Positions 25,801 through 39,900 of a stretch of 64,000 nt of DNA are shown piece by piece. Source of the DNA: Pristionchus mayeri (Eukaryota > Nematoda > Chromadorea > Rhabditida > Neodiplogasteridae); assembly GCA_036245805.1 (NCBI GenBank), contig BTRK01000001.1:24683087-24747086 (forward strand). Reading direction: 5' to 3'. Below the pieces are notes generated by a model. The model made no database searches. It saw only the letters and a program-made list of their open reading frames with translations, and was not told the origin of the DNA. Numbering within the stretch: position 1 is the first letter of the stretch; every line of letters starts with the position of its first letter. Position numbers and translations under genes: made by a program.

Positions 25801-26685
25801 CACAAGTGATAATGTTTCCTGCTTCAAGTAATATCCAGACTAGCTTCTACATAAGTGCGCTTCCTTTGCCCACTATCGTGCTGCATATTGCGGGGAAATA
25901 TGTGAATTCACGCATTATCTACTTCTCGAAAAAATAAATTTTCAATATTGTTGACACAAGGTCAACATTACCAAAATTTCGATTTTTGGTGTTTGGTGAA
26001 TGAATAAATTTCCTCAAAAAGGAGCTTGCCCCTGAGCCAGCCCAGCCGAATACTGATATATAAAGAGTAGCTTTAACAGTTAACCACGAAAGTTATGGAT
26101 TTGCAACAATGCTGAAAACTTTGCGTTTTGTAATAGTCGAATTTCGATGATCACATTTCATAGTCAGGATGACAAATGCTACATATTTTGGTAGAAGTAT
26201 TGCATTTTCACGTAAATATAATTTTAAGTTAACAATAGTAAGTGCTTTTCATTTCAATACATTTGGGATAGATACATCTATTGCTAGTGATACAGGGTAA
26301 AGACAAGTATTTCTGTTGATGTTCACTTAGGGTCAAGTTCATAATTTAGTTCTGTTTCTAATAGGCCTTTCGCAGGGGACCAGATTCAGATGATATATTG
26401 TGATATCTGTATGCCGTACTTTTTAGCTGTCACTAAATATTTGCCCCATCATAGCTCTCCATGGATTGCTGGGCCAAACCTGAATCGGGTCAACTCTTTG
26501 TTTATGGATCTTTGTCTTCTTCCTGTGACTTCAATACTAATTGGATATGCTTGAACCAATGTGCGATGGATAGAGTATCCAATCAGTCAACGAGAATAAA
26601 TAACAATATGATTAATAGGCGGCAACAAAAGACGGGGTATCTCATAATCAAAAATTTGAAAATCTTGCATTACTTTCTCACCAAC

Positions 26686-26735
<50 letters not shown>

Positions 26736-29700
26736 ATGTATCATGAGTCAGTGGATGAAAAATCCACCTCCTGGGAACAATTTCCAAATTTTTTTTTTTT
26801 TTGTTTTCGTTCATATTATGGTGCTAGGATATACTAGAGTCAACTTCTCGAAAAATCTAGGTCACAGGTCCCAGAACCGGCTTTTAGGAATTTTCCGGTT
26901 TTGCATCCCGCTCTACCGTATATCAGCTCCCAGATGTGCTACGGAGGTAGCACTTGGCTCAAAATGTGCGAAAAAATCTGGCAAACAACTTTTATGTTGA
27001 AAGTGAAACCGTAGGACTGCAACCTCGGAATATGAAAAAAAAACTGAAAGTTCCTGTACAAATAAAATCATACCTTCTCGTTAAGGGACAAACCCTGTGA
27101 TTTTTTTTGCAGATTATGGAAGTTTAACTTCATAGGCATACATAAAAAAAATATAAATCGGCACTTTTAGGGTGGCCTTTTTGAGCAATGTAGCTCCGAA
27201 GGTCAGACAAATGAGAAGTCAAGTTTTGAAAAATTGTCATCTCGCAGATTTAACATTCCAATCCATCAGTTCAATCAATTTCTAACATTTCTCGATCAAT
27301 GAAGTTAGATACCGTTGAAAGATCACGAAAGTTCAGCACTTCAAAAAATTCGATTTCCAACCCTTCTGAGATGCCATGTTCGTGTCCATCGAACTCAGGA
27401 TTTACCTTTGACTGGAAATAAACTTAACTCGATTTCAATAGATGACACAATCATTATTACAGTCTATCATTCTTGGTTCTCCAGCGGTTTCCATTCCCTT
27501 GATTTATATGCTCGAACTTGCAAAATCGAGATGGTCGAAATTCAACAAAATTATATTTTGACTAAATTTTAAACTCTCCCATCTATTTTCAACCACGAAA
27601 AATCATTTTCAGAGCAGCGGTGGTAGAAAACATCGATAATGTCAACATAGTGCACGCTTAAAAATATATGAAATTTTTGCAGTTCGAAATTTTGAAATTT
27701 TGGACAATCTTGAAAATGGCCTCAATTATAACATATTTCATCTACTCAACCCTCAAAATGATTTTTCGTGATTGAAAATAGATGGGAGAGTTTAAAATTT
27801 AGTCAAAATATAATTTTGTTGAATTTCGACCATCTCGATTTTGCAAGTTCGATCATATAAATCAAGGGAATGGAAACCGCTGGAGAACCAAGAATGATAG
27901 ACTGTAATCATGATTGTGTCATCTATTGAAATCGAGTTAAGTTTATTTCCAGTCAAAGGTAAATCCTGAGTTCGATGGACACGAACATGGCATCTCAGAA
28001 GGGTTGGAAATCGAATTTTTTGAAGTGCTGAAATTTCGTGATCTTTCAACGATATCTAACTTCATTGATCGAGAAATGTTAGAAATTGATTGAACTGATG
28101 GATTGGAATGTTAAATCTGCGAGATGAAAATTTTTCAAAACTTGACTTCTCATTTGTCTGACCTTCGGAGCTACATTGCTCAAAAAGGCCACCCTAAAAG
28201 TGCCGCTTTATATTTTTTTTATGTATGCCTATGAAGTTAAACTTCCATAATCTGCAATAAAATTCACAGGGTTTGTCCCTTAACGAGATGGTATGATTTT
28301 ATTTGTACAGGAAGTTTCAGTTTTTCGTTCATATTTCCCGAGGTTGCAGTCCTACGGTTTCACTTTCACACAGGTATCACGAGTCAGCGGAGGTGGGAGG
28401 GAACAATTTCCAACTTTTATTTTTTGTTTTGATTCATATTATGGTGATATCATGCACTAGAGCCAACTTCTCGAAAAATCTAGGTGACAGGTCCCAGAGC
28501 CGGCTTTTAGGAATTTTCCGGTTTTACAGCCGGATATACCGTAGAACAGCTCCCAGATGTGTTACAGATGTGGCATTAGGCTCAAAATACGCGGAAAAAT
28601 TAGGTGAACAACTTTTATGTTGAAAGTGAACCTGTACGACTACAACCTCGGAAAAATAGAACGAAAAACTGAAACGACGATTACAAAACAAATCAGGCCG
28701 TCTCGGTGAGAAACCAAACTGTGAATTTTATTGCAGATTATGGACGATTGAGTCCATACGTAAATAGGAAAAAATAGTACTTAGCAATTTTAGGGTGGCC
28801 TACGGCCGCTGTATAGCTCCGAATGTCGAAAAAAATGAGACGTCAATATTTAAAAATTCTTATTTCGCAGATTTATGATTTTAATCGATCAGTTCAATAC
28901 ATTTTTTACATTTCTCGATCAAATAAGTTAGATGAGGCTGAAAGAACACGAAATTTTCTCACTTCAAAAAATTCGATTTTCACACATCCTCATTCGCTAA
29001 TTTTGTGCCCATCCAACTAAGGTAGTCGCCATCTCTGGACATGAACTCAAATAGTTCTCAATAGAAGTGACCATCGTGAGTAGATTCTGTCATTATGGGC
29101 TCTCCAGCCGATTCCATTCCCTTGATTAGAATGCTCGAACTTGCCTGATCGAGGTGTTCGAAATTCAAAATAATTATATTTAGATTACACTTTGAGGAGT
29201 CCCGGCTATTTTCGAATTTCGAACACCTCGATCAGGCAAGTTCGAGCATTCTAATCAAGGGAATGGAATCGGCTGGAGAGCCCATAATGACAGAATCTAC
29301 TCACGATGGTCACTTCTATTGAGAACTATTTGAGTTCATGTCCAGAGATGGCGACTACCTTAGTTGGATGGGCACAAAATTAGCAAATGAGGATGTGTGA
29401 AAATCGAATTTTTTTAAGTGAGAAAATTTCGTGTTCTTTCAGCCTCATCTAACTTATTTGATCGAGAAATGTAAAAAATGTATTGAACTGATCGATTAAA
29501 ATCATAAATCTGCGAAATAAGAATTTTTAAATATTGACGTCTCATTTTTTTCGACATTCGGAGCTATACAGCGGCCGTAGGCCACCCTAAAATTGATAAG
29601 TACTATTTTTTCCTATTTACGTATGGACTCAATCTTCCACAATCTGCAATAAAATTCACTGTTTGGTTTCTCACCGAGACGGCCTGATTTGTTTTGTAAT

Positions 29701-30945
29701 CGTCGTTTCAGTTTTTCGTTCATACTTTCCGAGGTTGTAGTCGTACAGGTTCACTTTCAACATAAAAGTTGTTCACCTAATTTTTCCGCGTATTTTGAGC
29801 CCAATGCTACACCTGTAACACATCTGGGAGCTGTTCTACGGTATATCCGGCTGTAAAACCGGAAAATTCCTAAAAGCCGGCTCTGGGACCTGTCACCTAG
29901 ATTTTTCGAGAAGTTGGCTCTAGTGCATGCTATCACCATAATATGAACCAAAACAAAAAATAAAAGTTGAAAATTGTTCCCGGGGGTTAGATTTTACCTC
30001 CGGTGACTCATGATACCTGTGTTCAATATAAAAGTTGTTTGCCAGATTTTTCCGCACATTTTGCGCCAAGTGCCACCTCCGTAGCACATCAGGGAGCTGA
30101 TATACGGTAGAGCCTGATGCAAAACCGGAAAATTCCTAAAAGCCGGTTCTGGGACCTGTGACCTAGATTTTTCGAGAAGTTGACTCTAGTATATCCTAGC
30201 ACCATAATATGAACGAAAACAAAAAATAAAATTTGGAAATTGTTCTCACACACCTCCACTGACTCGTGATACCTGTGATATATATATATATATATATCGC
30301 ACTCTCGTCGGCTGCACTATCTCGCCTATAGGGGTAAACATGGTGTTTCCCGACCCTGGTATACCTCCGATAAGAGATCGCCGCGGGCAGGAAAGATATC
30401 CAATCGCTCTAAGAAGTTGGAAATCAGTTCTTCAATACATTTTGAACATTACCAGATAAAAACCAGATTTTTACTTAACATTTCCAAAAAGTTATGAATG
30501 TCCGAAAAATGGTCATGCAAAAAAGTGATTTTTTCATGCCCTGAGGTCAAATTAGGAGATTTTGTCTTCATATTCTCAGGATCTTCTGGGATCATGATGA
30601 CGATCATTTTGATGCTTTGAACGAGGCCCTAGCTCGTCTAGAAGCTGAGTTCCGAATTTCAGACCCTGTTTTTGCAGCAAGGCTGCAGCAAATGTACGAC
30701 CGAGCAGCACCTTCAAAAATTTATTCTGGGTAGACCTTGGTCATATCTCCAATCATAGAAAGTATGGCGAACAGGAAAAAATCTATGTAAGAATAATGTC
30801 GTTTTGAAAAAGAGCAGATTGATTGCGTCATCACTACAATAACTATGCGATGACGTCATACCAAAGTACCATGATAATAATCTCCGATGAATTTGGTACA
30901 TAACGCCCTAGTGCCAGAATGATGATTTTCCTGGGCAAAAAGTTG

Positions 30946-30985
<40 letters not shown>

Positions 30986-33900
30986 TATTTCGTTCGAAAT
31001 AACGTTCATGACGAGTGAATAATGGGACAATAGGGTCAGAGGGGATCTGCTCAGGGGAACTGGTTTGATTCTCGGAATTTACTAAAAGCCTTGCCGCTCT
31101 TGGAAAGAAGCTATTGTGTCTGTAGTTGTGGTTCGATCCGGGATTATTGAAGTGTGCATACCGTTTCTAGTGTAGTAAATTTTGAAGTGATGTGGTTTTC
31201 GGTTGGAAATATTATATTTGCCTCGAATGAGATTTGTGGCTACTCTCATATCAATTGCTGTTCTACGCTTCTCTAAGGACTCAATGCCTAGTTTCTTGTT
31301 GCGATCTAGAGCAGTGGGCATGTTTTCCCAAGTATGATTAAAACAGCGCATAACGTCTTGTGAAGTAGTTCTGTACTTTTTCAAGTTCTTTTTTGTCCTT
31401 ATTTTGATACGGATTGAAGACGGACGAAGCGCTTTCTAAAATCGGTCTAATATACATTGAGTACGTTTTAAGAAGTACTTCTCTATTTTTGGTTCGTAAG
31501 GCTCTGAGGATAGTGTGACAGGCAGTTTTGCCTTTATTGGATACGGTAGAACAATGATCGGAGTATGTTAAGTTTTTCTGGATGACAAAGCCGAGGTCTT
31601 TCACTATTTCTTTTTGTTCCAAACTTTTGGTTCCAATAGCATATGTTCGCTTTGTATTTGCTCTACCTAGGTGCAATGAGTTACACTTATGCGCAGCAAG
31701 CGGGAGTTGCCACTCTTCAGACCAGTTTACGATAGTGTCAATCGCAGCTTGTAGAGGGGCAGGCGAATTTCCCTTCCTAAATGATCGATATATTTTTATG
31801 TCATCGGCATACATTCTCGCAACGACTCCGTGGTTTTGAACTAGGGCTGGGATTTCTGAGCTGTAAATAAGAAATAGCAAAGGGCCTAAAACTGAGCCGT
31901 GTGGAACGCCGCTAGTTACCGGCATTGAGGTAGAAAGCGCATCTTTTACTCTCACCCAATCAAAATAGATAACGTCAACTTGTTTTCCATCACTAATCGA
32001 GGATGTTCAGTGTTCGAGGACTTCAAGCATTTGCAGCTCACGGGATCGTTTCTTACGGAATCCATATTGCTCATCGGGGAAAATTTGTAATTGCTCACAT
32101 TTGGTAATAATGGATTTGCATAAAATGCGCTCAAAAACTCGGCAGAAGAAAGATGTAATTGAAATGGGCCTGTAGTTTAGGGGATTGGAAAAGGGGTGCT
32201 TGCTTAACAGGAGTTACTATGGAATGTCGCCAATGTGCGGGTACCGTTCCAGATAGATATGAGTTCCTAAAAATGATTTCAAGTGCTTCAGAAATGGGCA
32301 CTGCAATTTGTTTTATGAAGGCTACAGGAGGAACGTTTCCATTTCTCGATAAGGGCGCAGATTTCGTGTCTAAGAAATTGGGGTTCTTCGTATGTACCAA
32401 GCTGAGGTAGTGCTCCAGTATTGGGCAGTTTTCCGTCATCGATGGTGAAATCGCCGCGGGCAGGAAAGATATCCAAACCAGGGATGGGTTTTTCTGTTTC
32501 TGAATTTTTTGGATATCTTTGCTGCTCGCGGCGTGTGTTTTTCCGAGGTGTACTCGTTTCGGGAAACTCCTTGTTTACCCCTATGGCAGAGAGAGTGCAG
32601 ACGACGAGAGTGCGTAAACAAGGTGTTTCCCGACCCTAGTATACCTCGGAAAAAGTCGCGCCGCGGGCAGGAAAGATATCCAATCGCTCTAAAAAGTTGG
32701 AAACTAGATCTTCAATACATTTTGAACATTCCTATGCAAAAACCAGATTTTTACCTACATTTCCCATAAAGTTATGGATGTCTAAAAATGGTCATTCAAA
32801 AAATGATTTTTTCGTGCCCTGATGGCAAATTTCGAGATGTTGTGTTCATATTCTCAGGATCATCTCTATTCATGATGGCGATCATTTTGATGCTTTGAAC
32901 GAGTTTCTACCTAATCTGGGAGCTGAGTTCTAAATTTCAGACCTTGTTTTTGCAACAAATGTGCGGTCGCGCAACAACTTCAAAAAAGTTTTCTGGGTAG
33001 ACCCCGGGCATGTCTCTAACCTCAGAAAGTTTGGAGAGTAGGAAAAAAATTATGTAAGAATAATGGATGATTGAAAAAATGTTGTTCGATTGCGTCATCA
33101 CTACGCAATCAGTTATGATTCACGTGATGACGCAATACTCGCAGCGTATTCTTCGATGGATTTGCTATATGGCGCCCCAACATCTAACTTGCTAAGTCAA
33201 CTGCAGAAAAAGTTATATGAAAAAATCAAATCGTACGGATACTTTCCGGCGCTACTGTACATAGGTCATGATCACTTGTGAAAAATGGCGATAATTCAAA
33301 TTGAAAAAAAAATGGAACCGGCATTTGTGGAACTCGTCGTTTTGGAACATTAAAAAAACGACCAGTTCTAAAAAATGTTCCAAAACGACTATTTGGAAAT
33401 GTTCTAAAACTGTGATTTGCCAAACATCACCCTAAAAACTAGCAAGACTTATGCAACAACCTAATAGTGCATTGTTAATTACGAATAATTGCGCGAAAAT
33501 ATTGGTTGTAGGACACATGACTTCAACCTCGGGGTGAAGAATCTGCAACTGGGGAACTGCCCCAACCCGGGACTCTTCTTCATCAGAGGCAACTACTTCT
33601 CCGCACGCAATAATGTGCCCTCGAACTCGCAGATGAACAAGTCGGAGAGGCCTTTCGGTTGGTGGAGGGACAACTCTCTTCTCACTCTATTTCTTCCTTC
33701 ATGCTACTTCTACTTCAATTAATCAGTTTACAGTAAATTGTTACAGGTTCTTACCGTCAGCTCTCGTTTATTAATTTTGAGCACGACAAGAAAGAAATCA
33801 ATGTCAAGTTCGCTGTTCAAATGACCAAACCCGAAGAGGACGGTAAGTGTCCTACCTTCTTCCCCTGATATTCGTTCCTTCAGGACTCAGTTTCCGTGGA

Positions 33901-36900
33901 TTCCGTCTCGCTGTGCAGTACTCATCCATCCAGAGTATCACAGTGGATGCCACAGTTGATGCCAATCGTCCAAAGAGTGGCGAACTCTTCTTCCGACTCA
34001 AACATCCGCCCGCGCTCTACGAGGTGCAGCCCACGTACGTGGGTGAGAAGAGATCAATCAATCTGGAGAGGACCGACAGAAAGGCATTAATATTAATATT
34101 TTTACAGCTAATGAAAATACGATAATGGAACTTTTATTATTTTACCTATGAATCTGAATGCACGAACGTTGCTGTTGTATATCTCATCAGATTCTTGAAG
34201 TTACTTTATTTGACCATATGTGATCAGCCGGTAATTTCAGTACAACAAGTGGTCTCGAGTTTTACAATGGCCAGGTTTCGATCGATCTCAGTTAACGTAC
34301 GAAAATTCACAGGTAAAGATCTCATGTTCCGCATTGCTCCCCTTATTTACACAAACATTGCGTTGAGCATAATTCTGATATTGAACAACAATTAATCTGA
34401 GGATGTTGAGGGTTGTTCTCGAGAGTGTCTCTCCGACAGTTCAGTGCTCCATGTCTCCTTAAATCTCCATGATGCCAGAGATAGAGTAAGTTGGCTATAG
34501 AAGTAAATAAATATGTTCTCTACTCAGATGAGGATGTTCTCAATCGTGGCTCGAATTCAATCGAGAGTCCCTACAGTCAAGGTAAGCTATTCCAACTCTA
34601 TCTGGCCATACGTTAGTTCAGATCTTCTTCGGGTCGATAGTGGTGATGATTCGCAAAGTGGCCAAGTATCTGCCCCTGCCCTCACTCGGATCGTACAGAG
34701 CAGACTACGCCCTGCACGTGCGATAGCCATCCCCCATTGAGATAGATTACTCCCATCCCTCTCAGGCAATCATATCGAGAGGAACTGCGATCACGGATGA
34801 GTTATTCGATGCTGCCAAGTCGAAGGAGGAGAACTGCATGTCATTCTTCATTAAGAGACTGCTCTGGTGCATGCAGGTCAGACAACATTTATCTCGAACA
34901 AACAACCAATCACAATTAAATTAGCATTTTCTGTTTTAAAAATAAATCCCGAATACTTACATAGATATATCAATAATAAATAGATACAATTATGACTAGG
35001 GGTCACTTTGGATGGGAATTCTTCGTCTTGTTCACCAGTCTTCACGCCCTTCTCGCGGGTTTGCCAGCAGTGTAAGAGTCGGGCATCTCGATTTGAATCT
35101 GGCCTTCTGCCTGAGCCAGTCGGAGATATCCCGCATTCGGAACCACGTTGTATCGAAGGACGAAAGTCACGTTCTTGTGGTCCCTCAACATCCATCAGTT
35201 CATCCATTCAGAATGGGCAGACTTACTTGAGGGAGGTTCCATCGTCCATCAGATGATACTTGGGAGTCCCGATTCTCTCGTCGATGACGACGCGAGTGTT
35301 CCTGTGCAGGATTCGATCCCAGATGACCACCTGATTGACGGGCTGAAACGATGATGAGTGAGAGATGGAAGGAGAAGAGGGAAGACACTCACGTTCTTCT
35401 CAGTCGCATACTCAGCCACCAGATAGACGAAAAGCTGCTTGACGTTCCAATTGAAGAGCTGGAATGGGATAGAAAGTTCCCCTTGGACTCCTCCCTCTAC
35501 TCACCGAGGAGACGTCTGCCTTGAGGGAGAAGTCGAAGGCGGCGAGGTCGGCCACTCCAGACTCGGATGCGTAGTCATTGACACGACGACTAAGAGGAGG
35601 GGAATAAAGTGGGAAGGGGGGGGGTTCACTCACAGTTTGACATTGCTGACGTCGAGATGAAAGTTAGTGTTGTAGTTGAGGAAGAGAGTGGAGAGGAAGC
35701 AAGCGAAGGTCACGGCAGAGAGAACCCATAGCATGAAGGCGAAGATGGCATTGGCCCTCGCGTAGAGGGAGTGCATGCTATCGGCGGGCATGAGGGAAGG
35801 GAGTCAGATGGAGAGGAGAGGAAGGGAAACACCCGAATGAAAAGGGAAGGGAATAAGACACACGGAGGTATGCAAATTAAGACGGAGTTCACTGGAGAGT
35901 TTGAATACGTCACCGATTTTGCAACCGCTACGCAGACACGCGTTGCGTGCAGTTGTATCGGGGCGAACACTTTCGAGTTGGGTCAGACGGCGATTTCGTT
36001 GCGGGAAATTGAGCCACATGTTGACCGATTATATTTCTTTATTATCGCTTATTATTTATTTTACAGGAATGCAAGTTAGCATGCGAGGAAGCTCTGGAAT
36101 TGGTGTTGACTGCCATAGACGAGAGAAGAAACATCACGGTCAGAGTTTACAATGATAAAAATATTTCCAGTTGTTTGCTTGATTTAAGTTTATCAGTCGC
36201 TTATTATTTGTTTTTTTCTTTGAATTCGTTGATAAAACATTTCATAAGATTTGAATAATTACGTCTAAGATCCATGTTCGTTTAGGTCGAGAGAGCTTTC
36301 GATCGTCTTTACACAACTCGTGTCGATTTATACCGCCGATCGGCCTCCTCTCAACGATCAGTACAAGCAGTCAGAACCATCCCTCCCAACTGCGTTCTTG
36401 TCAGAAAGGTTATCTATCCATCTCTTATGGGAGAAGTCATTATTACGAAATACATTTCTGGAGTGACAATGAATTTCCGTTTAGTTGATGGTGACTCCGT
36501 CTCGTGTTCTCCCGATGGCTCCCGATGTGATGATGACTAATCGAGTAGTGCGTGAATTCGGGTCGGAGCATGCACTCAGAATCGTCTATCGAGATGAGGG
36601 AGGACAGAAACTACGCGTCAACGACTTCGGCGCCGATCGTCCGTTTCTTTTTTATTTTAAACAAGTCTTTTTTTTTATAAATAGAGTTAAATTGGGGCGG
36701 AGTTCTAATAATAATGAATAAAACAATTGATACGTACAGAGATGGCTCCTCTATTGATCGACATGGTGAAGAATACGATGGACAAGAAGGTGAACATCTG
36801 TGGCAGAGACTACCAATTCCTCGCGTGGAGTAACTCACAGGTCGGTTCGTCAACTACACACCATTCATCTTAGGGAGTATGCTAGAAATTGCAAAGCGTT

Positions 36901-39900
36901 TTTGAATGAATTTTTAATATCATACATGATTTTAGCTTCGAGATCGTGGTTGCTACATGTACTCTCAAGTGGAGAAAGAAGACGGGACAGTAGTCACCAT
37001 CGATATGATAAGGTGGAACAGATCATCCATTCATCGTGCATTCTAGCATAAATATTTACAGAGACTGGATGGGCAACTTCTCAAGTTCGAAGAATGTTCC
37101 CAAACTAATGTCGAGAATGGGCCAGTGCTTCACACAAGCTCAGGTAATTACAGTGTTCTAAATTTATGGTTTTGCTACAATATTCGTTGCAGCCTACCGT
37201 AACACTCAACGCGGGCGAATGGGAAATTGATGCGGATATAGTGGGTGGGGCAGGTGAGGATAACGTTTCTTCGACTCTTTTGTTGCAGAAATATATTGGA
37301 GCGAATAAATTACGGAAATATATTCTTCAGGGCACGCAGAGACGAAAGAATTGCACACGTTCTCCGATGGAGTGGGAAGGATGAGTCTGAAACTGGCGAG
37401 AGAACTGGCAGAAATGCTCGAACTGAAGATCGTCCCCTCCTGCTATCAAGTGCCTATTCTCATTGATCGCTCTCACCTGAAACAGTTTCCAACCTTCAAT
37501 CTTTAGGTTCGATTCCGTGGCTTCAAAGGAGTTCTCACGATAGATCGAACTCTGGACGCTCCTGGTTTTCCGAAAGTCATCTTTAGAAATAGTCAGAACA
37601 AGTTCATCGGATCGGCTGAGGACGAGTCGAGTATTCTGGAGGTGAGCTGAGAAGACGATAAATTGGATATATATGCAGAAATTGCATACCATTAATTTAT
37701 TATTTTTGTCTGTCAATCCACGTTGGTAGCTATTAAAAATCGATGTTTTTTTCTTAACTGAAAATTGTATTTATCGATCAAAAAATCTGATGTTATAAAC
37801 ATTTTTCTCCTTTTTTATTTTAATGTTGTTGATAATACTGACCTTCGCATTCTTTTATTATTTTTTTTCAGTTTTTGAGCAACAAAGTCATCAACACTCT
37901 TTCTAGGGCTCATTAATCAATTCAGACCTCTCATATATTTTGGAAGGGCATAGTAGTGTGAGTTCAAATCTTGTCGTCTGAAGTCGCCGAAATATCTTTT
38001 CTTTGATCATAGATTTATGTCGAATAATTCTATGGTTCAACCAGGATCAAAGGTATAAATACCATTTTCACATTTTCGGTGTACTGTATTTTTTTGGATT
38101 TTTTAAAATACAATTTTCGTTATCTACATTCAAAACCGTATAAACTGATAACAATAAATATTTAACAATGCTTCTAGATACAGTCTCGCGCATAAGTCAC
38201 CGGACACTTTTGGAATGGGTTTGAACTTTTTGCTCAGGAAATATATCGTTCTGAGGCTAGGACGTTATGCACCGAATTAATCGGAGATTTTTCTTTTTGA
38301 TATTGTGGTATGATGCAATAGCCTAGTCATTACGTAGTGATGACGCAATCAAAGTGTACTTTTTCAAAACGGCATTATTCTTACATGGATTCATATATCG
38401 AAAAGTATGTAGATATGAGGCCGTTTGCCTAAGAATCGAGCAGATTCGGAGAGTTCTGGCACAGCTCATAAAATGCCGATTTTTTTACGTTTTTTGACAT
38501 GTCGATATGAGGCCGTTTGCCTAAGAATCGAGCAAGTGCCGGCACAGCTCATAAAATGCCGATTCTTCGTAACTCTGTGGTTTGGGGTTATTTGAGGTGC
38601 TGAAAACGATGAACATATTCCTTTTGCTCGCAGAGTCTCCGTTAGCTCCAGATGACGTCACGTCGAAAACACATTTCCTATTATTACTTTGCTCTAAAAT
38701 GTGCTAAAATTAGGTTGGTAAGGTTTCCGGGGTAGAATTTCATACTGATTACGCCTATCCAATTAATTTTTCATGAATTTTTAAAATAAATTTGAAAAAT
38801 CTATCTTTTCTCAGAGGCAAAAGTGACCTTAGCAATTTTCATTGTTAGAACCGGCGTGACGAGAGGATTCAGAATCTCTATTTTCGTACGATTTCATGCA
38901 TAAAGTTTTAAAAGAGCCAAATTTCACTGATTCCAAAAGTGGGTAAATGTAGCAGCTTCATCCTTCCTCTCTTCCCTCCCTCTAGAGAAGCGAGAGAGCG
39001 TGCAGAGGCGAGAGAGTGTAGAGAGGCGAGAGAACTGCCAGGGGGTAAACAGGCGAGGGAGGAAATGGAAAGGGTAAAGCTGCTACATTTGCCCACTTAT
39101 GGAATCAGTAAAATTTGGCTCTTTTAAAACTTTATGCGTGAAAACGTACGAAAATAGAGATTTTGAATCCTCTCGTCACGCCGGTTCTAACCATGTAATT
39201 TGCTAAGGTCACTTTTGCCTCTGAGAAAAGATAGATTTTTCAAATTTATTTTAAAAATTCATGAAAAATTAATTGGATAGGCGTAATCAGTATGAAATTC
39301 TACCCCGGAAACCTTACTCACCTAATTTTAGCACATTTTAGAGCAAAGTAATAATAGGAAATGTGTTTTCGACGTGACGTCATCTGGAGCTAACGGAGAC
39401 TCTGCGGGCAAAAGGAATATGTCCATCGTTTTCAGCACCTCAAATAACCCCAAACCACAGAGTTACGAAGAATCGGCATTTTATGAGCTGTGCCGGCACT
39501 TGCTCGATTCTTAGGCAAACGGCCTCATATCGACATGTCAAAAAACGTACCCTATTGGCAAACACATCGATCTTTCTTCATCACATTATCGGCCCCATTG
39601 AATGAATTAATAAAAACGTGGTCCCGTTCTGGGAAAACGTGCCGCAGCTGAGAAAAACCTACCGCAGTCTCAAAATCCGATTTTCACGTTATAAGTCGCG
39701 GGCATGTTTATTTTAGCCAGCGATGAGTACAAGGTAAACTGCGATACACCGTTGGATAGAGGACGTCGAGAATAATCAGAATCATAAAAAAGCGGCACGT
39801 TTTTCTCAAAAATAAAATTCTTAAAAATTTTAAACTATTTGCACAGCATGACTTTTCGATCTCTGCATGGATTTTTTCCTGCTGGCCAAACTTTCCGAGG

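Noticed and set aside
27315..28049. Mirrored 85-residue frames on plus and minus strands
   Set aside because: Explained by the palindromic outer foldback element; no protein family features.
34718..34765. In-frame TAG in the RdRP after RADYALH
   Set aside because: A 48-base intron (GTGCGA...CTCAG) removes it and gives the expected YALH-AIISRG reading.
37642..38180. RdRP truncated after the GFKGVL exon
   Set aside because: The missing catalytic half was found downstream from 42089 with matching phase, so the gene is split by an element-filled intron, not truncated.
38908..39127. Overlapping Ser/Leu-rich frames on both strands
   Set aside because: They lie at the centre of the 1.06-kb palindrome and mirror each other.
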